Shown piece after piece: positions 24,601 to 37,339 of a stretch of DNA of 64,000 bases. The DNA lies in NCBI GenBank assembly GCA_004154925.1, contig QJNS01000153.1:62001-126000 (forward strand). Reading direction: 5' to 3'. Position numbers and translations under genes: made by a program. Position 1 is the first letter of the stretch. Each line of letters begins with the position of its first letter. The notes under the pieces were generated by a model, which did no database searches, was not told where the DNA came from, and saw only the letters and a program-made list of their open reading frames with translations. The stretch is from Monosporascus cannonballus. Lineage: Eukaryota; Ascomycota; Sordariomycetes; Xylariales.

Positions 24601-26482
24601 TTTTTTTTTAATTTAATCTTCTTAATTTTTTTAGTTTTTTAAAATTTCGCCTTAAAAATGGTAATTAAATTTTTTTTCGTTTTACGAACTGTGTATTTGT
24701 TATTTCTTTAAGCCTTATATCTTTTTTCGTAAACCCCTATATAACTTATTGCGTTTATTGTTAAAAAGTATTTTTGCATTACGTATACGATATTATAACG
24801 TTTTATTTAAGGTTTTCCTAAAATTAAAGAGTAATTAAACTTATTAATAATATATGCGAATATTCTAGCCTTAAAACCGTCGATATCTATCTTTGTATAT
24901 ATTATTTCCTTAATTTCTTTTTATTATTATTAATTCTTTTCGAATTCTTTTAATCCACGTAATATTATTAAAATACGCAATAACTGTAAATATTTTATAA
25001 ACGTTTTATTTATTATAATAAAATATTTATACTTTTAATTAATAAAAGTTTTTATAAACTTTTTTAATTAATATATATATTAATAATAAATAAAATGCTA
25101 TTTATATTTTGTTTTGCGTTTTCTATTTCGGCTTAATTTGTTTTTCGTTTTCGAACGTATTAATATTTAAAAGTTATTTTTTTTGCTTTTAAATATCGAC
25201 CTTTCGTTTTCGTACGTTTTTAACGAATTAATCTCTTTTTACGATTTTTTTACTAATAAAAACGGGTAACGGTTCGTCTTATAATTAAAACGCCTATAAC
25301 GCAAGTAAAGGCCTTTTACTTTATAAACGTTCCGTTTTTTTAAAATTACTTATTACAGATATTATTTCGGCATTAGGAATAAAATTTAAAATTTTTGCTT
25401 TTGCCGTTTCACTATCGAAATACCCGTTATATTTATATTATTATTTAAGTTATTTCCCGTTTAATTATTACCGCTCGATTAAGTTATTAAAAAGTTATTC
25501 GGTTTTTTTTGCCGTATTATTTTTTAAGACGTCCGGCAATTTTTATTACTTTATTTATTTATTCGTTATAACTTTTCAAAAATTTATTAAGATTAAAATT
25601 TGAACAATTTTTTTATTTAATACTTTTTTAAAAAAGGTAAATTTTGTTTTCGTTAATTAAATAAATCTTTTTATATTTATTAACGTTTTTTCGAATAAGG
25701 GCTAAAATAACGAAAATTTCGCGTTATCGGTTTACTTTAAATTTTAAAAACGTTTAATTATTTTTTTGTTTTTATGCCGATTATTATATTATTCGTATAA
25801 TACTTAAAAGAAATTAACAAAATTATAAATATTATTTAAATTTCCGGTAATATAATAAAAAATACCCGTATATTATATATTAATTTCGAATATTTCGTAT
25901 ATAATATAAAATTACTTATAAGCTTTTTTAACGAAAATAACGTTTATTTTAAATTTATAAATTATGGATATATATTATCCGAGAAATTTCTTTTTTGTCT
26001 CGTTGAATTTCTCCAGCCAAAATAACGGCTTCTGTTTAATTTTTATTATTAATTTGGTTATTTAAATTGCTTTTGCGAAATAACTTAATTATGTTTCCGA
26101 TTATTATTAAGTTAAGAAAAAATCGGTATTTATAAGGGTTATTACGTTCCGAATTTATAACTATATAATTAATTTTTATTAAGTAATTAAATTATTTTTA
26201 AGTTGTTCGGTTATTTATATTAATTCCTTATTTACCTTATATTACGTTTTTATATGCTTAAAAAATTAAACTATATTTTTTTTTTGCTCTTTTCGAACTA
26301 AAAGCTTATGCGTTATTCCATAACCGTTATCGAACTTATTAAGGTTTCCGTTATAACGCTAAATACCTTTTGTAACTTTAGGTCGATAAAGGCCTTTTAT
26401 TGGGCCCCGTAAAAAACGTTCGAAAATCCTAACATCTAATCTCGAATATTTTCTGCTTTATTAAATAATAAGCTGGAAAATA

Positions 26483-26668
26483 TGTAAAAGGTTTTACTTA
26501 AACGGTTTATAATTAATTACTAATAAAAAGTTATTTTCCAGCTAAAGAAAAAAAAGGGAAAATGAAAATATAATTATATATGTTCGCATATAAGGCGCTG
26601 CGCTAATGTTGCTTAGTATCGGCGTTTGTCCGGTGCTCCATAATAGGGCTCCGTACAGCCCCATCACT
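26483..26668 (-). repeat. 5' LTR of element A1
   Basis: 186 bp starting TGTAAAAGG, RIP-altered, ending just before the right gtatt duplication at 26669-26673. Confidence 0.85.
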
Positions 26669-27878
26669 GTATTTTTCTAAATAAAATAATTGATTTCTTT
26701 TATTTTTATAACCGAACCAAATCCGATAAACTTAATATTTCATATATATGTCCAAATTACGCTAGTATATGTATAAGATTTTTTTCGAATTTTTTAAGTA
26801 AAAATTAAAGCCGGTATAGTTAAATTTGAAATTTGGGAAATAGACGACCGAAACGTTTTTATAGCTGCGATAACGTAAATACCGCGTATATTATTTTGCT
26901 ATAAGCCGTCTAAGGGTAATTTGGCATAGGAGAAGCTCGTTTGGCTATGTTTTTGCCCGTACGAGGTATAATTATTACGTTATAATTATAAGAATATTAG
27001 AGTTAGTTAAGTCCGAAATGCTTTTATAATTATTATATAACCAATTTAAATTTAATAAATTTTAATATTTTATATAGTCGTTAAATATAAATTAATATAC
27101 GTATAGAAATTTGTTTCGAATTTTTTAAATAAAAATTAAAGTTAATACGGTTAAGATTAGGCCTAGGAAATAGGCAACCGTAACGCCTTTATAATTGCGA
27201 CAGTATAATTACCGGTCATATTATCGTATACCCGGTTTCCTTAATATATTTTATATGAGAAACACCCCTTTAGTAATTTTTTTAGCCGTATAGGTTATCG
27301 TTATTATCTTACAGTTATAAGAAAATTAAGGTTAATTAAATTCGGAACGCTCTTATAATTACGACATAATAATTATAATCTCTATAGATAAAAACATAAT
27401 TAAATGGGTTTTTTCCATATTAAATTATTTTTGGAAAGCTTATAGGAAAATATTATATACGGTAATCGCGTTGTCGTAATTATAAGGGGGTTTGAGTTAA
27501 AAAATATATATTAATTTAGAGTTTTTATTTTTTTCAATATTTCTATTAATTTAATCCCGAGTTAAAAGCTATGTATATTATTTGAAAACTCCTTTAATAT
27601 TATATATAATATTAAAATTTATCAATTTTCCATTATTCTTTTATTATTTTATTTATAAGCTTTTACAATAACTTTTTAAAAATATATATGGAAACGTATT
27701 AAATGGAACTAAAAAATTACAATTTGTTATCAGGCTTTATTTTAGAAGATTTGTTATTTTTTATGGTGTTTTCCAAATTTGATTAGCGTAGTACTAAAAG
27801 CCACTTAGCTACAGTTACGCCGTAGGCGCAGCCACAACCTCCAAAATAGGGCCTGATTCTAATAAGGCAAAGAAAAGG

Positions 27879-29252
27879 TTGTATAAAGTATGGAAAGTGA
27901 TAATTGTCTAGCCAGAATTAAGCTTTAGAGAGCTGTAGCTAGGAAGCTTTTTATATACTATGAGAACGCCGAAATAAGGTTTTTTCAAAATGCTGTAGAA
28001 CTTGATAATTAATACAAATATCCCTATTTTACGATATACTCTCTAAATAAAAAGAAAATACTTTTTTAAATTTGCTTATCGTAATTTTTATAATTTTTAA
28101 ATAATTGTTATAATAAAAGCAAATAACGTAATTAGTTAATTTAATTAATAGAAAATGGGTTATATGTTTATTAAGTATATAAAAAATATTATTATATTTT
28201 TCCCTTATTATTGTTACAGTAACGGGTAACGAAATAATAAGTTTATATTTTGCGCTTTATATATTTATTTTTTGTTATTTTTGCATATTAAAAATTTACC
28301 TTTTTTCGATTTATATAATAATTGCGTATACGCTTTAAATTAGCGAAAAATAATTGTAAAATTAAAGTTTAAAATAGAATCCTTAACGTTATTATTGTTA
28401 TTATTATTAAAATATTTGTTACGTATATATTATATATATTATTAATTATTATATGTATAAATTATAAATTATAATAATAATAATTATAATTATTTTTAAT
28501 ATAAATATCGTTAATTTTTAATAATTTTTCGGAAATTAATTAACGATAATTATAATAAATATTTCTTTCGTATTTAACGTATTATTGCCGCTTATATTTA
28601 TAATACGTACGTAATTCGCGTAACGGCCGCCGCCGATATTATTATTATTATGGTAAATTCAGTAAAATACGAAAAAAATATCTTTATTTTATGTGCGCCC
28701 GCGTTTATTTCCGTTACCTTTACGTTTACATCTACCGCGCCAGTTTCTGTTATAATTCCCGCGCGCCGGCCTTATTAACGTCTTATACGTAATATATGCC
28801 GTACTAAACCTTATTTCGGGTACTTATTTTTTGTATTTACGAGCAGTTTAAACCGTGCCTATTACGACGCCGCTGTAAGTAATTATTATTAAAATTACGT
28901 TTCCGAAAATATTTATATTCTGATATATATATTCTTATATTTCTTAAGAACCTTTTTCTTTATTAATTATTAATTGCAATTTTGCAGTTATTTACGTTAT
29001 TATAATACGTTTCGTAACGGCGTTCGAAAACGACATTTTTTATCGTATACATTTTTTATTTTATACTTTTGATTTTGTATTTCGAAAAAATATTAACCGT
29101 AATTATCAAAAATAAACCGTTTTTATATAATTATTTATATATGTCTGAAAAACAAATAAAAAATTCATAAATATATTTGTTAATAATACAGTATTTTTAT
29201 GTGTATTAATATTGGGCTTAATTAAGCAAACTTTAAATTTATTTTTTTCTGT

Positions 29253-29295
<43 letters not shown>

Positions 29296-29789
29296 TATCT
29301 TTTCGTACCGTGCCGTACTGCCATTACCTTAACCTTATATATTGGTGGTCGTCCGGCTCTGCGCCTATTTACATAAACCATAAATATAAGTTATTTTATA
29401 TTTTTTTATTTAAAAATAAAACCGTTATGGCATAAATATTAAATAATAAATATAATAGTTAACATAATTTTTTAACGGCTTTAAACAAATACGGCTATTA
29501 TAAGGCCTAAGGTAAGCTTTATATCGTTATACGTTAATTTGCGCAATACGTTATTTCTTATTATTTATACCATTATTAACCTTTTATAATAATTTATTAA
29601 TGTTTTAAAAGCCCGCGCCGTTCATTTTATTACGGTAATAATTATTCCCTTAATATATTTAATATAAAGTATTTAACTTTTATTATTTTTAACGTTATAA
29701 TTATAACTTAATTAAAAAATTATTATTAATTAGATATAATAAATTATTAAGGTAACTTAAATAACCGTAAAAAAGGTTTTGTAAGGCAA
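27879..29789. other. Unassigned A+T-rich DNA
   Basis: The first 150 bp right of the hAT-like element is only mildly A+T-rich and may be original chromosomal flank. From about 28,030 it becomes RIP-degraded. I found no terminal repeats, domains or reading frames that identify an element. It contains the trinucleotide repeat at 29253-29295. Confidence 0.5.
29253..29295. repeat. TAA trinucleotide microsatellite
   Basis: About 13-14 tandem TAA units, visible directly. The minus-strand reading gives a run of isoleucines in a short frame, which is an artefact. Confidence 0.9.
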
Positions 29790-30020
29790 AAAGGCCGCCG
29801 CCGCCATACCTGCTGCCAAAAAAAGGAGGCCGACGCCGGTATTATAGCGGAACGGTAAAACAACAAACGCCTCGTTACCGAACGCCTGGCCGCCGCCGCC
29901 GAAAAAAACGCCAAGGCGGTTAACAACGCGACCAGTTACTTTACCGAATTCGTAACTGTACAAAAGCGTATCGCCGACGCCCTCGAAAATATCCAAAAAA
30001 GGCTGGCCACCCTTTAAAAG
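29790..30020 (+). pseudogene. Degraded coding remnant, helical protein of unknown family
   Basis: A GC-richer island in otherwise RIPed DNA. On the plus strand one frame reads NNKRLVTERLAAAAEKNAKA, then a segment ending FVTVQKRIADALENIQKRLA, interrupted upstream by a TAA that could be a C-to-T-mutated CAA and ending at a TAA. The pattern is Ala/Lys/Glu-rich and likely helical or coiled coil. I do not recognise a family. It may be the 3' end of an old gene or transposon protein. Confidence 0.35.
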
Positions 30021-30123
30021 CTTTACCGCAAGGTCGTATATATCCTTACGCCTAGTTATTAATAATGCCGCAACCGCTAATTCGCTACCATTTAAAATGC
30101 CGATACCTTGCAGGCGCCTTTTC

Positions 30124-30144
30124 GCGGGGGTTCGATTCCCCCGC
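30124..30144 (+). ncRNA. tRNA-like T-arm with B-box
   Basis: A perfect 7-bp stem (GCGGGGG/CCCCCGC) closes the loop TTCGATT, which fits the tRNA T-loop consensus. The overlapping GGTTCGATTCC at 30129-30139 matches the Pol III B-box. Upstream (about 30,072-30,120) there is tRNA-sized sequence, but I could not fold a convincing D-arm, anticodon arm and acceptor. It may be the 3' half of a damaged tRNA gene or of a tRNA-derived SINE. Confidence 0.4.
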
Positions 30145-30699
30145 CTGAGAACGAGAAGGACGAAGGTCTGGAGGAGTAGTAAAGGGATCGCTGCTAGTTG
30201 ATGTTTTGTGCCGAAAGGAGGATTAACTGTCCTACTTTAAACGATTGCTATATGCGTCCTCGGTTGTATTACTTGGTGTACTGCTAATTGTTCGTCTTTA
30301 GGAGGCGGATCATCTTTTCCCTATTTGCTTATAATTTTTCGGTTTTTTCCGACGTCCTTATTACGTTAGTTTTTATTAGCTCCTTTACGAAGTCGACGGG
30401 TTCTTACGGTTAGTAACCATATAATACGTAAGCCGGGGTTTACTCATGGGCCGAATATATTAACGTATTATATTTCTATTCCGTTAACGGAAATTTTTGT
30501 CTTAATCGTTTTATTTGTAATTATAAAATATTCATAAATAATATTTTAAGTTTTGATTTTATTTTTCCGTTTAACCGTCCGTTTATAAATAAAAAATTAT
30601 ATTTAACCGTTTTTATATTATTAATCGATAATATAACGTTACCTAAAAGCGGCTGATAAATAACAAACCTGTATCTGATATAATATTATTAAGTAAGTT

Positions 30700-30930
30700 A
30701 AAACGAAAAAAAACGCAAATAAAAAAAAGGTCCGCCAGCCGGTTTACGGTAAAGTTTCTAGTTATTAAGATATAAAGAACGTATTTGGTAAACCGGTCCA
30801 TTACCATTAAAATATTATCGCGTTATTTTCTCGTCCAGAACCAAAAGTCCGACAAATCGATAATAAAATTTACCGAAACTTTTTAGAAAAAAATCGTAAA
30901 TATTAATAAAGAACCTAATTCGCCATAAGA
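30700..30930 (-). pseudogene. Integrase core remnant of element C
   Basis: The minus-strand reading includes SVNFIIDLSDFWFW and, after one stop, NILMVMDRFTKYVLYI, the pattern around the first two catalytic positions of Ty3/gypsy integrases. Its position left of RT fits the pol order on this strand. Confidence 0.65.
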
Positions 30931-31999
30931 TATATAGTACTAAATTTTTGTTTATTAATAAACCGCATATGTTATTATATATTTCTTTACTTTCTTTTTA
31001 TATTTTCTCAAAAGTAACTAATATTTAACCGTTTAACGGTTTTGGAAACCCCCTGGTGCCTCGTTGTTAGGCTAATATAAGTATTCCGTATCAGCTTTTT
31101 TGGTAACGGATAATTTTCGAATATATAAATTTATTTTTTAAACCGTAACAAAAATTTTTACTTATTTGCCAAGCATATTTTATAAGAACCCGTTTATTAT
31201 AATATTATTTTTATATTAGCAAATTTATTAAATTATATTTTTATTAAATTACATGTATAAATTTTACGATAAGGTTTTTCAATTTATTTTAATCTTTTAA
31301 TATAATTAATATTAAAACGTATTTTGACTTTTGAACTGTTATTATGTAACTATTTATTCGTTAACAACTTAAAACTTTTATTACTTTAATATTTATCGCT
31401 AAAGGTAATATCGATATTATTTTAAATTTTCTTAGCAAATAAGATAAAAGCTGCTAATTTACCTTTTATTTCTCAAATATATTTTTTAAATCCGGACGTC
31501 TTAATAACCTATTTGTCGAATTATATCGGTTTTCCCGATATTAAATTTCGAAATCGAAATTAATTAAGTATTTTATTTAATTTATTTATTTTACATTGTT
31601 TTAGATTTAAATATTAAATATTTATAATTCAGATTATTCGTAATCCTTTATATAATTTATTGCAAATTAAATAAACAATAGGATTATTATTCAAAAACCT
31701 AATTAATCGTTAATAACTTAATATTTAAAGTATAATAACGTAATTTCGCCCTTTTTAATTTTCGAAATATAAATAATACTAAGTATTAATAATTATCGTA
31801 TTATTATTAAATTGTTACATTAATAACGAAATTTGAAACGTTAATTTCTAGCCTAATCGATAACCGAGAATTAAAATAATAAGACAAACGTACATTTATA
31901 AAAAGTATTTTTAATTTTTTAAACGCGAATAAGTTATTATTTTTCACTTTGACTTTTGTCGGCTGAGTTTTTTTTAAATAGGTTTATTAAAGGGGTCGC

Positions 32000-32750
32000 A
32001 ATTTTCGAATAACTTTTAATAAACTTTTTGTAAAAATTTACAAAACTTAAAAAATTTGAATATCGTAAATATTATTAGGTTTCGGCTTTTTTCAGATTGT
32101 CTTAACTTTTTTAAAATCCATATTAATATTTTACGGATTAACAACGAAATATAAAAACGTTATTTTCTTTATATAGAACATGTCCTTTTCGAGATTTGCG
32201 TAAAGCCTCTACTGCCGTAAACGTTTTATTATATTACGAATATATTTTAAAATATCCGTTTCGTATTTTTAATAAATAAGGATATTATTTAAGTACATAG
32301 TATAAATTATGTTTACCAACTTTATTAATACATAATTAATATAATTCTGGAAAACGTTAAGGTATTAATAAACCCGAATAATATTATTAAGTATTCGAAA
32401 TAACCGTATTACGTACGGAACACCGTTTTTTATTCGTTTCCCGTTTTAATACGTAACCGATAATATATATTTTTTAAAACCAGTTTGATATATATTTTTG
32501 CGTTTAACAACTTATCCAGTATTTGGTTATTTAATACTAATGCCGTTTTATTTTTTTTAAAAATAATCTTATTAAACCCCCGATAATTTACATATAATCG
32601 TAATTTGCCCTTTGGTTTCGAGACAAATAAAATAAGTGCCCCTACTGAGCTTTAGACAGATCGTATCTAATCTTTGGTTAACGCCTGTTCTATGTATTAT
32701 TGCAAAACCTCTTATTATTTTTCCGAAAGGGGATATATAGGACCCTAGGA
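32000..32750 (-). pseudogene. Reverse transcriptase remnant of element C
   Basis: The minus-strand reading MYLNNILIY (box at 32295-32284) corresponds to the Y-x-D-D catalytic box of Ty3 RT, with both Asp codons now AAT, as G-to-A RIP would produce. Stops flank it. Confidence 0.65.
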
Positions 32751-34434
32751 AAGCATTTTTTTTTTAGAAATTGATATACTTTTTTATGTAATAGTATCAA
32801 GGTAAAATTCTCGCAAAAAATACATTAAATATATTTTTGTAATCCTGATATTCGGAAAAAAACGTAACGTTATTGCCGGCCCCCTTTTAGCTTTTAACGG
32901 TTATACCATTTTTATCCGGCTACGCTTTTTCTGATATCTATTTCGTATTTAACACGTTAGCTATTACTAGGGCTACTATTTTTCTCGATTTTTTAACCGC
33001 CTTACAAATCTTTTTCTTAATCGTAACCATAATAAGGTTACCTTTTTTAATCTAAAGTGCCATAATTTCTTTTTGAAATCTAAATCTAGGTCGGCAGCAT
33101 TTCCTTAAAACAGGTCTAAGATTACGTCGTACTCCTAAAGATTCTTTAAAATATAAAAGCTATCTTATATTTTCCGTATCCTTTCCTAATTATTTATTAT
33201 TTTTATTAACGTACTTATCTTTTTTAATAAGGCCTTTTTTGTAAAAACGCCTTTTATCGTTATATTACTTATTAAATTTTAAATTACCGGTTTTGGTAAT
33301 AACCTTTTCCGTACCAGGTCGTAATTACTGCCGCCGTTTATTAGGCCTTTATATTTAATTCATTTTTTTCCGATTCAAAACTTAATTATTATTTCGAACT
33401 TAAGCCGAAAAATTAAGGCCTTTTATTTTGTAAATTAAGTTTCTCGTACCCCGAATAATATATTATTTAACTTAATCGCTAAAGAATTAGGGCCTTATAA
33501 GCATTAATTTCCTTTATATTCGGGCTTTCTATAACTAAAATACTTTATTTCGGAATAATTAAGCTTTATGTATTTTTTTCCCGTAATTATAATACAGTAC
33601 GGCCGTTATAAACCTTTAACGGCCATTTAATAAATTCGATATAAATCTCATATTAACCTTTTTTTTAAATAATAATAATATGGTTAACAAGGTTAATAAA
33701 TTGTCGATTCGCCGATACGTCCCCGGTTTAGGCTTGGTTATACGCCGGTATAACCTTTTTAATTTCTTTATTTTTTTTCGTTAAACTTATTTCGTACAAA
33801 ATAATAAGGATTAATTTTGCCTATTACGCCTTTATTATTAAATCCTTTTTAATATCCGGAAAGGGTTTTTAAATAATTTTGGATTATAATTTAAAGATAA
33901 ATTTAAGTAATAATTATATTACCCGTATTCATTTTAAAAGGTTATCGAGGTTTTCGTCCTTTATCGTTTTATATCGGTTCAAAAAATTATAAACTTTTTT
34001 CCGAGTTGTTACTATAAGTTCGCTAACTTAGTATTAATTATAAAACTGCGGGCCCCTTTATTTCCGATACCTTTTTCCAGCCAAATCTCGAACTTCTATT
34101 ACGTTAATGCCGTTAAGTCGTTATTTTTTCTTAAAATTAAAATTTCGACCATTTTTTGGCATATAGGTTTTCGAAATAAGTATTAACGTATATTATCTTT
34201 ATTACGTCCGTAAGGAAATTTAACGTTAATAACGTAAAACGAACCTTTAAGTTAATAAAAAAGTTCGTTAATTTTGTTCGGAAAACCTTTTATATCATAA
34301 GATAAGTAACGATACCTTAAAATAGGTTTTACTGTAACTTTATTTAATGTTTTTCCGTAATCCAACCCGTTCATATTATTTAATTTGAAAGGCGAATTTT
34401 TCCCCTTTCTAAAATTACTAAATATTATCGTTTT

Positions 34435-34819
34435 TGTAACGACTAGGCGGTTTAACCAATTATTAAACCTTAGTCGTACGGGTTTATGTTGGCAGGAGTA
34501 TCGTGGGAATCTAAATAATAGATATAGTAATCGTGTTACGTTTCTTAATACCAAAGGTGCAGAAGCGTATTGTAAACGATTAATATTAATAAGTATTACA
34601 AACTAATATTATTTAAATTATGGAAATATTGATCGTATATATATATATTTTCTTTTTAGCTTTATCACCCATAATTATACGGCCGATGGTGATCATAATT
34701 ACCTGTGATCCCCTTTGATCATTTCTGATCACTGGCTTAACAGTGATTACCGTTACGTGACTCGTGGGGTAGTCCGTATTTGACCGTTTCTTAAGGCCGA
34801 AGCTCGTTAGGTCGTAATA
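34435..34819 (-). repeat. 3' LTR of element B1
   Basis: 385 bp; plus-strand start TGTAACGACTAGGCGG, end GTCGTAATA (family end GTCGTAACA with a C-to-T change). Preceded by gtttt. Confidence 0.88.
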
Positions 34820-36299
34820 CGATCTTTCCCTTCCCAAAATCTTGCCCTTAAGATTTCTTTTTTTCCTTTTTTTTCTTCGTTTAATAAATATCCTTTTTTT
34901 TGCTCTTAATCATATCGTTTCCTATTTCCAAAATTCGTCGCGTTCCTCGTTTTTCTACCGTTCGTTATATTGACTTCGTAAAAACCTTTAACGAATTTGG
35001 TTACGAAATTATGCTTTGTTCTTATTATTTCTCAAAAAACATAAGGTATAAAATGATAAAAAATACTTTAAGGTGTAAGAAATATATTAATCGAGGTCGA
35101 TTTTATAATAGTACCGACGTACTTATTTTCTTTTTTTAAAATATTCGTCGCGAATATGAACGCCTAAAACGTAAAAAAGCGTTTGCCGAAAAATAATTAT
35201 TAGAATTTTAACGGCTTTATTTCGAAGCTTAACGCAAATATTAGAAAAAAATAAATAAATTTTTTATCTTATTCGTTTACGTAAGTAAAAGACGTTAATT
35301 CGTTCGAAAAACGTTATTATAATATAACGTAAGTTTTAATCGTTAAACAAATTAAAGGAACAAAAACGTTAGGAATAAAAACAATTGGAGGCTGCCGTTA
35401 TAATTATTACGTTAGCACATATCGCGGCCGATTGGCTCGATATCCCGGTTACCGACTGGTCAGCTGTTAATTAAGACGCGCTCGTTACTTTTAATGAAAA
35501 TTCTTTAATAGGCGTTAAGCGTTAATAAGGTTTTTGGCAGGTTCCCAGGTATTTTCGGAATCCGGGTGCTTTTTCCATTTAATTAAATATTAGATAAGTC
35601 CGTTTTATTTTTGTATGTTAAATATCTTTTCTATTTTATATATTTATTTATTTTCCTCCTTTACGTCGTTTTATGCCCTACATACTGTGATTATATCCGT
35701 TATTAATTCGAATAAAAAATATGAAAAATTAAATAAAATTTAAGTTTTGGCGGAAATTTTAATTAATAATAATTTTCTGAGATTTTTTTTAGCGATTTTA
35801 TATAGACCGATATATTTGAAATCGAGTTTTTTGCTGGGTCGTTTTGTTTAAATATTTTTGGTAATAAGGAAAATTATTGCCCCTTTTTCGAAAATTAATC
35901 CTTTTAATTTTTCTTGGTTATAATATTTACTCATTTAGTTTCGTACGAATTCCAGTTTTATTTTTATTTTTTGATATAACTATTGCCATTATTTTAATGT
36001 AAAAATTGCTTTAATATTAATTAAATTATCGTCGCGTACTTTTTTATAAACTTTTAGAGTAAAACCAAAGTTTACGTTCGCAAATATTATTTTAATACTT
36101 TCGTAATAATGGGTATTATAAGCCAATTATGCGATTAGTAATTTTTTAACCTAATTATTTTATTTGTAATTAATATAATATCGTAAATAAGTTTTTAAGA
36201 TTTAATTTATTCGTTTTATTTATTTATCTGTTTATAATTTAAATGCGTTAAATACTTTCTGATTTAAACCAATTTATGTTATAAAACTTTACCAAATTT

Positions 36300-36550
36300 T
36301 TAATACAAATATTAATCCTTTATCTAATATAATTTCTATTAATACTCCGCATATATTAAAAATATGTTTAAAGAAAATATATGCCAATTATTCGGCGTTT
36401 ATATCCTTATAATATGATAAAAAACAGAAAAATTTCGTAAATCAATTAATAAGTACGAAAATGCTATCGTAATGTATTTTTATAACTGGATTTTTTGATA
36501 TAAGAAGTTTGGTAATAAAATTGAATATAACTAAATACCATAGTTGCTTT
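36300..36550 (-). pseudogene. Integrase core remnant of element B1
   Basis: The minus-strand reading has DSIFVLINRFTKFFYF and, further left, GVLIEIILDKGLIF, the segments around the second and third conserved parts of the DDE integrase core. The Asp of the usual VDRFTK motif reads Asn here. Confidence 0.65.
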
Positions 36551-37339
36551 ACGACTAATAATAGCTGTAATTTTCCGTAGGGCTTATATCGTTAAATCTT
36601 TGCTTTAGCGCAAATATCGTATTGCCGTATAATTTTCTGTACCGTTAATTTTATTCTAGGAACGGAATATGTACCTTAAAGTCGTTTTAGAGTTTTGTGG
36701 ATCTCTGGATATCCATATAACAGATATTCGTATATTTTTCGTATCAAATCCTTCTGGTATTTTTCTGAAATTTGCATTTTGTCCGTTTTTTAGTTTTCTA
36801 GAAAATTATCGTTATATTACTAAATTTTCTGATACATATCGAAAGGTATTGCTCGAATCGTCGTAATTTATCGCAGGCGTAAATATCCTTTTATAATAAT
36901 ATTAAAAATCGTATAATTAACTTTAATTAATTTTTTTTCAAGGTTTAGTTATTTGCTTAAGGTATTTACTTTGTTTTTTTCTAAGCCTTTCCTATAAATA
37001 ATAACGAAATCAAAGTTCGCCAATTTTTTTACGTAACGAAATTATCGTTTTGTAAATTCCTTAGTCGTAGTAAATTAAGTAAGATTTTAATAATCCGTAT
37101 AAACCTTAATTTGATATAAATCTTTTTTAGGAAATACCTGAACTTCCGGAATACCATAATAATAATTATAAATTCCTTATCTGGAATGCCGTAATTAAGT
37201 TCGGTTCCTTTTAACTTGTACGAAAAAAATATAATAAAGTACAATTTGCCTTAATTATTTCGTTATCCGATTATTACGCTTAATACATAATCCGAAATAT
37301 CGGTTTTTAGTTTAACGGGGCGGTTTGGATCGTATATAA

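Larger units (their letters stand above)
12891..26668 (-). mobile_element. Ty3/gypsy element A1 (outer copy), interrupted by A2
   Basis: This LTR retrotransposon is made of 12891-14904 and 21800-26668 (about 6.88 kb), split by a second copy of its own family. It has LTRs at both ends and a 5-bp target duplication gtatt (12886-12890 and 26669-26673). Coding remnants read on the minus strand, so the right LTR is the 5' LTR. A purine-rich tract (GAAAAATAAGGGGTAA on the minus strand) abuts the left LTR, as expected of a polypurine tract. The reverse-transcriptase region (about 23.7-24.6 kb) is full of stops; the active-site box reads Y-I-D-N at 23946-23957. The whole body is RIP-degraded. Confidence 0.88.
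12731..27870. mobile_element. hAT-like TIR element, copy 1, split by nested LTR elements
   Basis: The element consists of 12731-12890 and 26674-27870, together about 1,357 bp, interrupted by the Ty3 nest. It is flanked by a perfect 8-bp direct repeat AGAAAAGG (12723-12730 and 27871-27878), the duplication length typical of hAT elements. Its termini read TTACCTCAGCTTGCTCAGGC inward from the left and TTGCCTTATTAGAATCAGGC inward from the right, an imperfect inverted repeat. A second, uninterrupted copy in the other orientation lies at 50629-51988 and defines the unit. No transposase is visible, so it would be non-autonomous. The outer ends (to 12890, and about 27,700-27,870) are much less RIP-damaged than the middle. 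Superfamily assignment rests on the duplication length. Confidence 0.8.

Noticed and set aside
29106..29381. Minus-strand frame with a poly-Ile run
   Set aside because: Translation of the TAA microsatellite in RIPed DNA.
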